64,000 bases of DNA from positions 8,870,331 through 8,934,330 of the forward strand of contig NC_133109.1 in NCBI RefSeq assembly GCF_022965805.1. The letters run 5' to 3'. Source of the DNA: Primulina eburnea. Taxonomy: Eukaryota > Streptophyta > Magnoliopsida > Lamiales > Gesneriaceae. The position numbers and the translations under genes were made by a program. A model generated the notes under the pieces. The model ran no database searches and was not told where the DNA came from. It worked only from the letters and a program-made list of their open reading frames with translations. Positions 37,824 to 49,546 of this stretch are shown here, piece after piece (position 1 is the first letter of the stretch; each line of letters begins with the position of its first letter).

Positions 37824-38550
37824 ACCTACATTCCTTCTTAAGTGTCAGAAGAAGGAAACGAAGCCAAGAATTGAGGAAAGAGAGAAAAACAAGTTCGAAG
37901 CATAGACTTGTGATTTCTACAAAATCCGTCTGTCTGATTTTAAATCTGACTGCGGTATTGAGTTCCTATCAAAGTAGGCTACGACTTGACGTAAGTTTTA
38001 CTACGTTTTGACATGTTTTAGAATTATGATATTGTCAGAATTGAATGTAACTTATATATGTTGTTCTTGACATAGTAAACATCATAGAATCGAAGTCAGA
38101 GTAAGAAACGAACTGAATATGAACTTGTTATGATTTTCAGAATGAGATTGAATAAGAATTGATATCCAGATTGAGTGATTATCGATTATGAGATATTAGA
38201 ATTGATATCTGACTGATATGATAGGGCTGGATATATTGAGATTACGCCGTTATGTTGTTGAAACAGAATTGGATTGGATTCTGATTATATCCAGTATTGA
38301 TTGAGTGGTGTATTGATATTGTACCCTCGATATTGTGATTGTCAGATTGAGTATTGACAGGCTTTGAGTTCGAGACTTCGACAGGGTCAGAGTATCAGAA
38401 AGAAAGATATAAATTAATGTTGTTGGGATTGCACAACTCGAGGAAGGTTTGACTCGAGTTTCCCTAAATCACATACTTAGTTTATTACATTGATTCTTGT
38501 AATTGATGAGATTGATGATTGTAGTCTATTGATTTATAGCCACTGCATGT

Positions 38551-38810
38551 AATGACTGTTGATTCGCTAGTCATTGATTGAGTTGCTTAGATACTGACTG
38601 TATGTATTGATTACTGAGTCGTGGAGTCATAGGCTGATTTGCCTAGTCACCGGCTATTCGTCTGGTGATTGACTGATTCGTCTAAACTTAAGCTGATTCG
38701 CTTAAATACAGGCTGAGTTGTCTGATTATGGGCTGATTCGCCTAATTACCGGCTGATTCGTTGGGTTATTGACTGAGTCGTCAATTCTGCGGCTGATTCG
38801 CCAGACACTG
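38551..38810 (+). other. Serial hairpin array in the element B 3' LTR
   Basis: Second copy of the hairpin series. Several differences from the 5' LTR keep pairing: TTAAGC/GCTTAA here against TTAAGT/GCTTAA, and GT/GC here against GC/GC in the first hairpin. One hairpin has lost loop bases and one loop has changed to TGATTT. Confidence 0.6.
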
Positions 38811-39479
38811 GATATATGAATTAGATCGATGCCGTTAGGGATTGATTCATTCCTATCGACTGAGATTCGGTATAATTATTATTATTCAGACATCGGGATC
38901 CCTAGGATAGAATTGAGTCGAGTCTGAGACGACGCGTCAGTGGAGTCGAATCTGAGACGATGCGTCGGTTGAGTTGAGTCTGATATGACATGTTGATTTA
39001 CATTATTTATGCCATTCATGATTATTGAATGTTTGATATGGATTTATGTTTCTGATTCGAGACATGTTAGGAATAATTCTTATATGCTTTAGTATATGCT
39101 TTTATATGACTGCATGTTTACATTGTTTATACTGGGATATTTATATCTCACCGGAGTTATCCGGCTGTTGTCTTGTTTTGTATGTGTGCATGACAACAGG
39201 TGGGGCTGGATCAGGGTCAAGAAGAGGATGAGAGAAGATTAGATAGCGTGGAGATCCGGGCTTCGAAGCAACATAGGATTTAGCACTGATATGTAGTTGA
39301 ACCTAGTTGAATTCTTGTAGATAACGCAAGATTTGTATGTTCATGTTTAATATGTAATTTGAGTAAATTACATTACGTTTCCGCTTTGTATTTTAAAAAA
39401 AAAATTTAGACCCTGTTTTATAATTGATTAATTAGTCCCAAACATGATTAAGAACTTGATTAGCGTCCGGGTCCCCACA

Positions 39480-40190
39480 CTTGTCATCCTCAAACGGATG
39501 GAAAAACTGAAGTTGTCAATAGAACTTTGGGAACATTTTTGCGTGCTATTCTTAAAAAGAACTTGGATTGACATTTCTATGGACTTTATTTTGGGGTTGC
39601 CTAGAACTAAGAAGGGGAGGGATTCTATTTTTGTTGTTGTTGATAGATTCTCTAAGATGGCATATTTTATAGCTTGCCATAAAACCGATGATGCTTCAAA
39701 CATTGCGGATTTGTTCTTTAGAGAAGTCGTTAGGTTGCGTGGCATGCCTAGGACTATTGTTTCTGATCGCGATGTTATATTCTTGAGTTACTTTTGAAAG
39801 ACTTTATGGGCTATACTTGGCACAAAATTGTTGTTTTCTACTACTTGTCATCCTCAAACAGATGGACAAACTGAAGTTGTCAATAGAACTTTGGGAACAC
39901 TTTTGCGTGTTATTCTTAAAAAGAACTTAGATTGACATTTCTATGGACTTTATTTTGGAGTTGCCTAGGACTAAGAAGGGGAGTGATTATATTTTTGTTG
40001 TTGTGGATAGATTCTCTAAGATGGCACATTTTATAGCTTGTCATTAAACCGATGATGCTTCAAACATTGCGGATTTGTTATTTAGAGAAGTCGTTACGTT
40101 GCATGGAATGCCTAGGACTATTGTTTCTGGTCGCGATGTTAAATTTTTGAGTTACTATTGGAAGAATTTATGGGCTAAACTTGGCACAAA
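39480..40190 (+). repeat. Integrase-core satellite array, block 4 (~2 copies)
   Basis: Two satellite units between B and C. They contain a TGA at the FW position (near 39796) and a TAA in the CHK region (near 40046). The block stops inside a unit at GGCACAAA, where a truncated element C LTR begins. The two sides share CAAA. Confidence 0.92.
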
Positions 40191-41752
40191 CATGGAAGGA
40201 GTTTCAAGATACATTTTATAAAAGTGTTTACAAAATAACAACATGATCATTCCAATGACATAACAAAATACAAAATATCATTAGTGTGATCATGTTACAA
40301 AATGGTACAAAATAATCATCCTTCCAATCTTCGTATGCATATGACCCCCATCCACAGTCAACGTCCCGGTCCGTCGCTCTTATCTGCATCACATGAAAAT
40401 AACTGAAATGAGAATAAATCTCAGCAAGTGGAACTCTTACATAGCAATGATACATAGTATACACTGTAAAACATGACTTTGAAATCATAAATACCATCAA
40501 CTCTGAAACATGAATAACGTAGCAATAACTGTAGCAATAGCAATGGCAATAGATAGCAAAACGATGGTATTTCTCTTTTCTCTGGTTGGATTGATATCAA
40601 TAGTATCTGTGACTGTGGTTGCCAATATCCCATCGATATAAATCGATAACTGTGAGGGGATAAAAGTCTATGGTCGATGATCATCTAATTGCATGCAATG
40701 CTATGGCTATGATTAATCAATCCAATAAAACATTTGAATTCTCAATAGCATTTAAGGCCGTCGTTTCGCAATCTCATAATATCTCTTGTATTCCCTTTTT
40801 AACAATAGTGAGACATCAATGCCTCCAATAGATAATCAATGAAATCAATACATAACAATGGATCAATGGAAGGGAATAACACTTTGAAACCTTTAAAACA
40901 CAATACATATAATATCATGTGAGCAAAAAGGATGAAATTCCACTTACAAACCAATAGAACACCTCCAACTATACTCTTGGTACACCACCTACAACAATAT
41001 TCCATAAATAACACCAATATCAAGACTAAATCCAAAAGTCCATGCTAAATAATCCATAGAACCATCAAAACATCAAATCCAAAATAACCCTTAACTCGAA
41101 ACCTCATTAGAATCGCACCAAAAACTTACCTAAGCTTCCTTATACCACGGAGAACGATGATCTCAAGTCGGAAATCCAAATAACTCCAAGAATCAAAGGT
41201 AGGAAGCTAAAGAAATGGATGAAAACCCTTGCCAATGGAGGGAAGTCTCGAATGGAAGGGAAAGAAATGGATAAGGTATGGCCAACAACTCCCAAAAAGT
41301 AGCTAAATATCTCGCCCATACTTACACCGCGGGTGCGGTCACACAAGCACCGCGGGTGCGCTAAGCTCACGGCAACCAAAATAAATCCCATGCACGAACA
41401 CCGCGGGTGCGGTGCTACAATTACCGCGGGTGCGGTCTCACCGCGGGTGCGATCCTTGCACTGCCGCGGGTGCGGTGATGCCACGGCCCTCCAAAACCAA
41501 AATCATGAATAGTACACCGCGGGGGCACTCATCTAAGAGCGCGGGTGCACTCTACTCACGGCAATGAACAGTAACAAAACAACTAAAAATCGATTCGAAA
41601 CGCTGAAACGAACAATCAACACCAACTAACACCTCAAATAAATAATAACCAATAATACTATAGCCCAAAACACAACTATAATCATCTAATCACATAACCC
41701 AATTAACACAATAAAGCTTAAACCGTACCGTACACCGGGCTCGGCTATTACA
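40191..41752 (-). repeat. 3' LTR of element C, terminally truncated
   Basis: Matches 47143-48707 but lacks the outer ~55 bp. On the minus strand that is the distal end of the 3' LTR. The break joins directly to satellite DNA. Confidence 0.92.
41325..41552 (-). promoter_or_regulatory. U3 dyad-box array of the element C 3' LTR
   Basis: Eight boxes close to ACCGCGGGTGCGGT, about 200-425 bp into the LTR. The minus strand has TATAAG near 41137-41147 downstream, a candidate TATA box. Confidence 0.55.
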
Positions 41753-41767
41753 ATCTCCCCTCCTTAG
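41753..41767 (-). other. Polypurine tract of element C
   Basis: The minus strand reads AAGGAGGGGAGAT before the 3' LTR. Confidence 0.85.
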
Positions 41768-41792
41768 AGGAATTTCGTCCTCGAAATTGACG

Positions 41793-43160
41793 TCACGGCA
41801 CGAACAACTCAGGATACCTCTCTCTCATCTCAGTCTCTGGTTCCCACGTAGCCTCCTGAATCAAATGGTTCCTCCAAAGGACTTTAACGATGCCGATCTC
41901 TTTGTTCCTCAGAACTCTAACTGTGCGATCCAGAATCTGAATCGGAATCTCATGGTAAGTCAGACTCGGCGTCAAGTCCAATGGCTCATGGCGAAGAACA
42001 TGGGAAGGATCTGCAATATACTTCCTGAGCATCGATACGTGAAACACATTATGGACTCTGTCAAGATCGGGCGGTAGGGCTAATCTGTAGGCTCGGTCAC
42101 CCACTCTGTCCAATATCTCGAATGGACCAATGAATCTAGGGCTCAACTTGCCCTTCTTGCCAAATCGCATCACACCCTTGAGAGGTGCTATCTTCAGAAA
42201 AACATGATCGCCAACCTCGAACTGCAAAGGTCTACGACGAACGTCTGCATAGCTCTTCTGTCTTGACTGAGCAGTCTTCATCCTCTCTCTGATAACTGCA
42301 ACAACATCGGCAGTCTGTTGGACCAACTCGGGACCCAACATCTTCCTCTCTCCAACCTCATCCCAAAACAAAGGGGATCTGCACTTCCTGCCATAAAGTG
42401 CCTCATACGGTGCCATGCCAATCGTCGCCTGGTAGCTATTGTTGTACGTGAATTCCACAAGAGGCAACTTGGAATCCCAGCTACCAGAATAGTCAATAGT
42501 ACAAGCTCTGAGCATATCCTCCAGAATCTGAATGACTCTCTCTGACTGACCGTCGCTCTTAGGATGATAAGCTGTACTGAAAGCTAATCGAGAACCCATA
42601 GCTCTGTGCAAACTCTTCCAGAACTCTGAGGTAAATCTAGGGTCACGATCAGACACAATCGACACGGGCACACCATGAAGTCTAACAATCTCTGCAATGT
42701 AATCCTCGGCATACTGAGACATCGAATACGTCGTCTTGACTGGGAGAAAGTGCGCTGACTTGGTCAATCTATCAACAATAACCCAAATGGAATTGAAACC
42801 CTTCTGCGTCCTGGGTAAACCAGTCACGAAATCCATAGTGATATGCTCCCACTTCCACTGAGGAATCGGCAAAGAAATCAATGTCCCAGCAGGTCTCTGG
42901 TGCTCAATCTTTACCTGCTGACAAGTAAGGCACTGAGAAATGAACAAAGCAATATCTCTATTCATACCTGGCCACCAGTAGAGTCGACGAAGATCCTGAT
43001 ACATCTTCGTACTGCCTGGATGAATCGAATAAGGTGAGGTATGAGCCTCTGTCAAGACGTCTCTACGAATATCGTCGCCAGAAGGAACACAAATGCGGCC
43101 TCTGAAAGTTACCAAATCATCACCATTCAGACTAAACTCTGAATTCCCTCTAGCCTCGGC
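41793..43160 (-). pseudogene. Element C pol, 3' part (integrase and C-terminal domain)
   Basis: Open from the insertion point to a stop at 41793. It holds the integrase HHCC region (CLTCQQVK), the acidic core with MDFVTGLP, SDRDPRF and KSDGQSE at D-X35-E, and a chromodomain-like tail (QEATWEPE...RYPELF). It is the downstream half of the gag-pol frame at 43899-46954. The halves are separated by the 738-bp insertion, and the frames agree if the insertion and one TCGGC copy are ignored. No other break was found. Confidence 0.9.
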
Positions 43161-43898
43161 TGTAACGACCCATTACAGGCCCAGTGGACCGCCCATACGG
43201 CCCACTGCCAACCGACCCAAGGCTATCCCGATCTTGGGCTCCCTCTATGGGGCCTTTGTCCCTCACGGGCTTTCCATAGGCGTCGTATGGTTACTCATAG
43301 AACTCTTAAGCCCATGAACTTAAGTTTGTGCCTCCCCAGGATCGAACCCAAGATCACATGGATATATAGATACTTGGCACAATCCTGGTACCAATTGAGC
43401 TAGTAGCTCAATTGGTACGAGGATTGTGCCAAGTATCTATATATCCATGTGATCTTGGGTTCGATCCTGGGGAGGCACAAACTTAAGTTCATGGGCTTAA
43501 GAGTTCTATGAGTAACCATACGACGCCTATGGAAAGCCCGTGAGGGACAAAGGCCCCATAGAGGGAGCCCAAGATCGGGATAGCCTTGGGTCGGTTGGCA
43601 GTGGGCCGTATGGGCGGTCCACTGGGCCTGTAATGGGTCGTTACAATAAAAGGCGCTAGCTCAATTGGTACAAGATATGTTGCCAAGTACCTTATATCCA
43701 GGGAGGTCTTGGGTTCCATTCTTGGAAGGCACAAACTATAGCCTGGACTATAGAAGTTCTATGAGTAACCATACGACGCCTATGGAAAGCCCGTGAGGGA
43801 CAAAGGCCCCATAGAGGGAGCCCAAGATCGGGATAGCCTTGGGTCGGTTGGCAGTGGGCCGTATGGGCGGTCCACTGGGCCTGTAATGGGTCGTTACA
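43161..43898. mobile_element. Fold-back insertion with TG...CA ends, TCGGC duplication and tRNA-like boxes
   Basis: 738 bp inserted in the pol of element C. TCGGC is duplicated at 43156-43160 and 43899-43903. The ends are TGTAACGACCC and GGGTCGTTACA, inverted copies of each other. Three units of about 242 bp are present: one inverted (43161-43402), one direct (43404-43645) and a more diverged direct one (about 43654-43898). The first two form a near-perfect inverted repeat around a single base at 43403. Each unit starts with a tRNA-like A box and B box and ends with the shared ~150-bp tail. The 5-bp duplication and TG...CA ends suggest integrase-type insertion, the boxes suggest a SINE or TRIM; I cannot assign a class. 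Confidence 0.85.
43404..43467 (+). other. tRNA-like A and B boxes in the fold-back insertion
   Basis: TAGCTCAATTGG (A-box-like) at 43404-43415 and GGTTCGATCC (B-box-like) at 43458-43467, as in tRNA-derived SINE heads. A mirrored copy lies on the other arm. No cloverleaf was found, so this is not called a tRNA gene. Confidence 0.5.
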
Positions 43899-46800
43899 TC
43901 GGCTCTAGCTCTCAACTCTGCCAACTGAACATCAGTCGACTGCTCTCTACGGATCCTGTCCGTCAATGTAGATCGAATGACCAACGCTGAAAAGCGAGCA
44001 ATGGTCCCTGGAATCACCAGATCAATCTCCTCTCTCTGCAAATCCATCAACAATGGTCTCTGAATCAAAGAACTTAATGAAGCACTCGACTTGCGGCTCA
44101 AAGCATCAGCCACAACATTCGCCTTCCCTGGGTGATAACTGATCGTCACATCGTAATCCTTGACAAGCTCTAACCACCTCCTCTGTCGCATATTGAGCTC
44201 TTTCTGCGAGAACAGATACTTCAAACTCTTGTGGTCTGTGAAGATCTCACACTTTTCGCCATACAGATAATGTCTCCAAATCTTAAGGGCGAAAACCACA
44301 GCTGCAAGCTCCAAATCGTGCGTCGGATAATTCTTCTCATAATCCTTCAACTGGCGAGACGCATAGGCAATGACCTTACCTCGCTGCATCAACACTGCAC
44401 CAAGGCCTCTCTTCGACGCATCGGTATAGACCACAAAATCCTCTGAACCACTGGGCAAAGAAAGAACAGGAGCTGTCGTCAATCTGTCCTTCAACTCCTG
44501 AAATGCACTCTGGCAATCGATAGACCACTCGAACTTCACAGTCTTCCTCGTCAGATTGGACAATGGCAGGGCAATCTTGGAGAAACCTGAAATGAAACGA
44601 CGATAGTAACCCGCCAAACCGAGGAAACTGCGTACCTCAGAAACAGTGGTAGGAATAGGCCAACTCCGAATCGCCTCTATCTTCAACGGATCAACAGCAA
44701 TGCCATCTCTCGAAACCACATGGCCTAGAAAAGAAATCTGATCTAGCCAAAACTCACACTTCTTCAACTTGGCAAACAACCTCTTCTCTCGCAACAACTG
44801 AAGCACCACTCTGAGATGCTCTGCATGAAGCTCTCTGGATTTGGAATAGATCAGGATATCGTCGATGAAAACAATAACGAAGCTATCCAGATAAGGCTTG
44901 AACACACGGTTCATCAGATCCATGAAGACTGAAGGGGCATTGGTCAACCCAAAAGACATGACAAGAAACTCATAGTGACCGTACCTGGTCCGGAAAGCTG
45001 TCTTAGGGATATCAGACTCCCTAACCTTCAACTGATAGTAGCCAGACCGAAGATCAATCTTCGAGAACACAGTAGCACCATGGAGCTGATCAAACAAATC
45101 ATCTATCCGAGGCAACGGATACTTGTTCTTGACAGTTACTTTGTTAAGCTCCCTGTAGTCGATACACAGTCGCAAAGAACCATCCTTCTTCTTGACAAAT
45201 AGAACCGGAGCTCCCCAAGACGAAGAACTCGGACGAATAAAGCCCTTGTCTAAAAGATCCTGCAACTGAGTCTTCAACTCCTTCATCTCGGTAGGGGCCA
45301 TTCGGTACGGAGCCTTAGAAATAGGAACCGTACCTGGAGCTAAATCGATCACAAACTCAACATCTCTATCCGGCGGCAAACCCGGAACATCATCCTCAAA
45401 CACATCAGCAAACTCTCTCACCACATCAATATCATCTACATTCAACTTAATCAATCTATCAACATCCACAATAGAAGTAAGAAACCCATCGCAACCTCTA
45501 CACAACAATCTCTTAGCCTCAAAGCAAGAAATAAAAGGAAGGACCAGCGAAGTACCTGTGCTGGCGAGCGCTCCTCCCTGGCCATCATCTGCAAAAGTCA
45601 CCTTCTTAGCAACACAATCGATAACTGCACGGTAAGTCGAAAGCCAATCCATGCCAAGAATAACATCGAAGGCAACCATAGGGATAACAATCAAATCAGC
45701 GAATACAACTCGCTCCTCAATACGAACAGGGCACGCAAAGACAATTGATGTCGGGCACAAGACATCCCCCGAAGGTAAAAAAACATTAAGCTGAATGGGA
45801 AGAACAGAAGGAACTATACCCAAAGATCTCAAAAATAATTCAGACATAAAAGAATGAGTAGCACCAGTATCAATCAAAGTAGTAGCTACTCTGCCTGAAA
45901 TCAAAATAGTACTAGAGATCAATGAAGAATCACGATTAATACCTTCCTTGGTCATCGCAAAGATACGACCCTGCACCTTCCCTTGGCTATCTCCCCTCGG
46001 GCAATTCCTAGCAACGTGGCCCGCCGCGCCACAACGAAAACAAGTATGAGTGCCCAATCTGCACTCTCCTCGATGATGCTTACCACACTTTGGACACAGT
46101 GGCTTCTCGGGATCAAATGGAACTGGCGGTGGTCTAGAACTCGGCTCCATCTTGCCCTTGCCCTTGAAACGATCCCTGCCCCTCTGATTCGAACCCTGGC
46201 CTCTCTGAGCAATGGCCTGGTGTCTCTCCTGCCTCTCCCTGGCGATGTCCTTCTCGTCTTGCTCGGCCAACAATGCTTTGGACACAATCTCCTTGAAAGT
46301 AACAGCTTTGGACATGTTGATATCACGACGAATCTCCGCTCTAAGGCCTCGAATGATATGAGCGCCCTTGTCCTTGTCGTTCGAAGCAATATACGGAGCA
46401 AATAGGCAACCCTCCTCGAACTTCAGAATATACTGGCCAACATCCAAGCTCCCCTGTCTAAGTTCCAAGAACTCCGTAACCTTCCTTGCTCGAAGTGCGT
46501 CGGGGAAATACTTGTCGTAGAACAAGTCAGTGAACTCTGACCACTTCAGTGTCGCAACATCAACTCCAACTTTCGTAGCATTCCACCAAATGCGGGCAGC
46601 CTTAACCAACATGAACACTGCACAGCTAATCCTGTCTTTGTCCTCATACTGGAGATGATCGAAGATAGCTTCAAGCGCCTTGACCCACTCGACAGCAACT
46701 AGAGGATCGGTGCTACCTGCGAATTCCGGTGGATCCATTCTCTTAAAAGAAGAAAAGACGGCATCAGTGCCAACAGCCTGAGCAACTTGACCTCTCACTT

Positions 46801-46954
46801 GGCCTCGACCCTGTCCTGCTCCTTGCAATGGGAGCAACTGCTGAATCTGATCGCTATGCACCTTAGCCTGCTCCTTAAGCAACTTGCCGAACTCGTCGAC
46901 AACTCTCGAGGAAGAACTATCCTCACCCTCTGCCGCCTTACGCTTAGGAGGCAT
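43899..46954 (-). pseudogene. gag-pol: Element C gag-pol, 5' part (Gag, protease, RT, RNase H)
   Basis: Open from [12 protein letters not shown] at 46954 to the insertion. Gag carries a CCHC knuckle (C305, C308, H313, C318). Protease has DTGA at 362-365. RT has FIDD at 696-699 and a single [14 protein letters not shown] block. RNase H follows, and the frame reaches the linker before integrase. It then runs 50 more codons into the fold-back insertion and stops at 43748. A leader of about 115 bp lies between the PBS and the start. No stop or shift was seen before the insertion, so this element was probably active until recently. Confidence 0.92.
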
Positions 46955-47070
46955 ACTCTACAATTGCTCACAAGACACCAATCAATAAATATAACAATGG
47001 ATAGATGCAAGAAAACATACCCGGACAGTTGAAAGTAGACGAAGTCATATGCATTGGTCCGAAGAACACC

Positions 47071-47082
47071 GCTCTGATACCA
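47071..47082 (-). other. Primer-binding site of element C
   Basis: The minus strand reads TGGTATCAGAGC, five bases inside the 5' LTR if the LTR is taken to begin at 47088. Confidence 0.9.
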
Positions 47083-47087
47083 CTAAA

Positions 47088-48707
47088 AGTGACACCCTGA
47101 CCCGATACAATTAAAATACAGCGGAATTTAAAATTTTCTTTCAAACATGGAAGGAGTTTCAAGATACATTTTATAAAAGTGTTTACAAAATAACAACATG
47201 ATCATTCCAATGACATAACAAAATACAAAATATCATTAGTGTGATCATGTTACAAAATGGTACAAAATAATCATCCTTCCAATCTTCGTATGCATATGAC
47301 CCCCATCCACAGTCAACGTCCCGGTCCGTCGCTCTTATCTGCATCACATGAAAATAACTGAAATGAGAATAAATCTCAGCAAGTGGAACTCTTACATAGC
47401 AATGATACATAGTATACACTGTAAAACATGACTTTGAAATCATAAATACCATCAACTCTGAAACATGAATAACGTAGCAATAACTGTAGCAATAGCAATG
47501 GCAATAGATAGCAAAACGATGGTATTTCTCTTTTCTCTGGTTGGATTGATATCAATAGTATTTGTGACTGTGGTTGCCAATATCCCATCGATATAAATCG
47601 ATAACTGTGAGGGGATAAAAGCCTATGGTCGATGATCATCTAATTGCATGCAATGCTATGGCTATGATTAATCAATCCAATAAAACATTTGAATTCTCAA
47701 TAGCATTTAAGGCCGTCGTTTCGCAATCTCATAATATCTCTTGTATTCCCTTTTTAACAATAGTGAGACATCAATGCCTCCAATAGATAATCAATGAAAT
47801 CAATACATAACAATGGATCAATGGAAGGGAATAACACTTTGAAACCTTTAAAACACAATACATATAATATCATGTGAGCAAAAAGGATGAAATTCCACTT
47901 ACAAACCAATAGAACACCTCCAACTATACTCTTGGTACACCACCTACAACAATATTCCATAAATAACACCAATATCAAGACTAAATCCAAAAGTCCATGC
48001 TAAATAATCCATAGAACCATCAAAACATCAAATCCAAAATAACCCTTAACTCGAAACCTCATTAGAATTGCACCAAAAACTTACCTAAGCTTCCTTATAC
48101 CACGGAGAACGATGATCTCAAGTCGGAAATCCAAATAACTCCAAGAATCAAAGGTAGGAAGCTAAAGAAATGGATGAAAACCCTTTCCAATGGAGGGAAG
48201 TCTCGAATGGAAGGGAAAGAAATGGATAAGGTATGGCCAACAACTCCCAAAAAGTAGCTAAATATCTCGCCCATACTTACACCGCGGGTGCGGTCACACA
48301 AGCACCGCGGGTGCGCTAAGCTCACGGCAACCAAAATAAATCCCATGCACGAACACCGCGGGTGCGGTGCTACAATTACCGCGGGTGCGGTCTCACCGCG
48401 GGTGCGGTCCTTGCACTGCCGCGGGTGCGGTGATGCCACGGCCCTCCAAAACCAAAATCATGAATAGTACACCGCGGGGGCACTCATCTAAGAGCGCGGG
48501 TGCACTCTACTCACGGCAATGAACAGTAACAAAACAACTAAAAATCGATTCGAAGCGCTGAAACGAACAATCAACACCAACTAACACCTCAAATAAATAA
48601 TAACCAATAATACTATAGCCCAAAATACAACTATAATCATCTAATCACATAACCCAATTAACACAATAAAGCTTAAACCGTACCGTACACCGGGCTCGGC
48701 TATTACA
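47088..48707 (-). repeat. 5' LTR of element C
   Basis: About 1620 bp, the complete copy. The left end reads AGTGACACCC where the solo LTR has TGTGACACCC, so the terminal T appears mutated to A and the exact boundary is uncertain by a few bases. The right end ATTACA abuts CATAG of another LTR. Confidence 0.92.
48281..48508 (-). promoter_or_regulatory. U3 dyad-box array of the element C 5' LTR
   Basis: Eight boxes; the fifth is ACCGCGGGTGCGGT where the 3' LTR has GCGAT. Position is the same as in the other LTRs. Confidence 0.55.
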
Positions 48708-49546
48708 CATAGTATTATTGGTTGTTATTGTCTTGAGGTGTTAGTTGTTGTTGGTTGTTCGTTTCAGTGTTTCAGATCGATTTTGGTTGCATTGATATGT
48801 TTCTTGGCCGTGACCAGAGTGCACCCGCGGTAGTGCAAGCAGTGCACCCGCGGTTTACTGTTCATCATTTTATGGTTGGGAGCCCGTAGCATCACCGCAC
48901 CCGCGGTGAAGAGGACACCGCACCCGCGGTGTAGCATCGCACCTGCGGTGATAGGAGTACCGCACCCGCGGTCTTCGTGTGCTAGGATTTTGCTTGGTTG
49001 CCGTGAGCATGGCGCACCCGCGGTGTTTGTAGCATCGCACCCGCGGTCGTGCATTATTGAGGTATGGTCGAGATTTAAGTGGGTAGTTGGCTTTACTTTC
49101 TTCATTCTTTCCTCTTTCATTTCGATTTTTCTTCTCTAGAGCTTAGGGTTTTCTTCATTTCTTTTGCTTCCTATCTTCGATTCAAGCTTTTAGTTGGCGA
49201 TTCGAGTTGAGATCGAAGTTCTTCTTGGTGCTAGGAAGCTAAGGTAAGCTTTTGGTGTTATTATTTCATGGTTTTGGAGAAGAGATGATTTGGGTTTGAT
49301 GTTTATGTTGGTTTTATGGATTAATTGACATGGGTTCTTGATTATTGAGTTGATGATGGTGTTATTAATGGATTATTGTTGTAGGTGGTGTATCAAGAGC
49401 TTAGATTGAGGTTTCTTGTGGTTTGTAAGTGGAATTTCACCCTTGTGCTCACATGATAGTATATGTATTGTATTTCAAGAGTTTTATTGTGATATTCCCT
49501 TCCATTTGATTCATAGTATGTATTGATTCACTTGTTATGTATATTA
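48708..49546 (+). repeat. Plus-strand LTR fragment related to element C
   Basis: The reverse complement resembles the solo and C LTRs, but the first ~112 bp and the distal half are missing. It begins exactly at the end of element C and stops at the copia LTR. It probably belonged to an older plus-strand element that was the target of both insertions. Eight boxes CCGCACCCGCGGT lie at 48820-49046. Confidence 0.8.
48820..49046 (+). promoter_or_regulatory. U3 dyad-box array in the plus-strand LTR fragment
   Basis: Eight boxes that are the complement of the C-family motif, more diverged than those of element C (GTGCACCCGCGG, ATCGCACCTGCGG and others), fitting an older copy. Confidence 0.5.

Larger units (their letters stand above)
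23344..39479 (+). mobile_element. Element B: Ty3/gypsy element with eroded pol, interrupted by B2
   Basis: 16,136 bp including the nested B2. LTRs of 2144 and 2094 bp start TGTAAGG and end GGTCCCCACA. CTTGT is duplicated at 23339-23343 and 39480-39484, and the satellite resumes in register. A PBS and a purine tract are present. Gag is recognisable with two in-frame stops; pol is shortened and scrambled by many small indels. Because the LTRs remain very similar while pol is so decayed, the element may have moved with borrowed enzymes. Its LTR ends and Gag show relatedness to A and D. Confidence 0.94.
37386..39479 (+). repeat. 3' LTR of element B
   Basis: 2094 bp, similar to 23344-25487. It has nine rather than ten U3 palindromes and several small indels. 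It ends at the second CTTGT, after which the satellite continues. Confidence 0.95.
40191..48707 (-). mobile_element. Element C: young Ty3/gypsy retrotransposon, left end truncated, pol split by an insertion
   Basis: The minus-strand element has a full 5' LTR (47088-48707), PBS, gag-pol, purine tract and a 3' LTR lacking its terminal ~55 bp. The LTRs differ at about seven positions by eye, so it is young. No target duplication can be seen because the left end is lost; the right flank CATAG belongs to a plus-strand LTR fragment that would be the insertion target. It is the same family as the solo LTR at 19311-20911. Confidence 0.93.

Noticed and set aside
43404..43485. A tRNA gene in the fold-back insertion
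   Set aside because: A-box-like and B-box-like sequences are present but no cloverleaf or acceptor stem was found; described as tRNA-like only.
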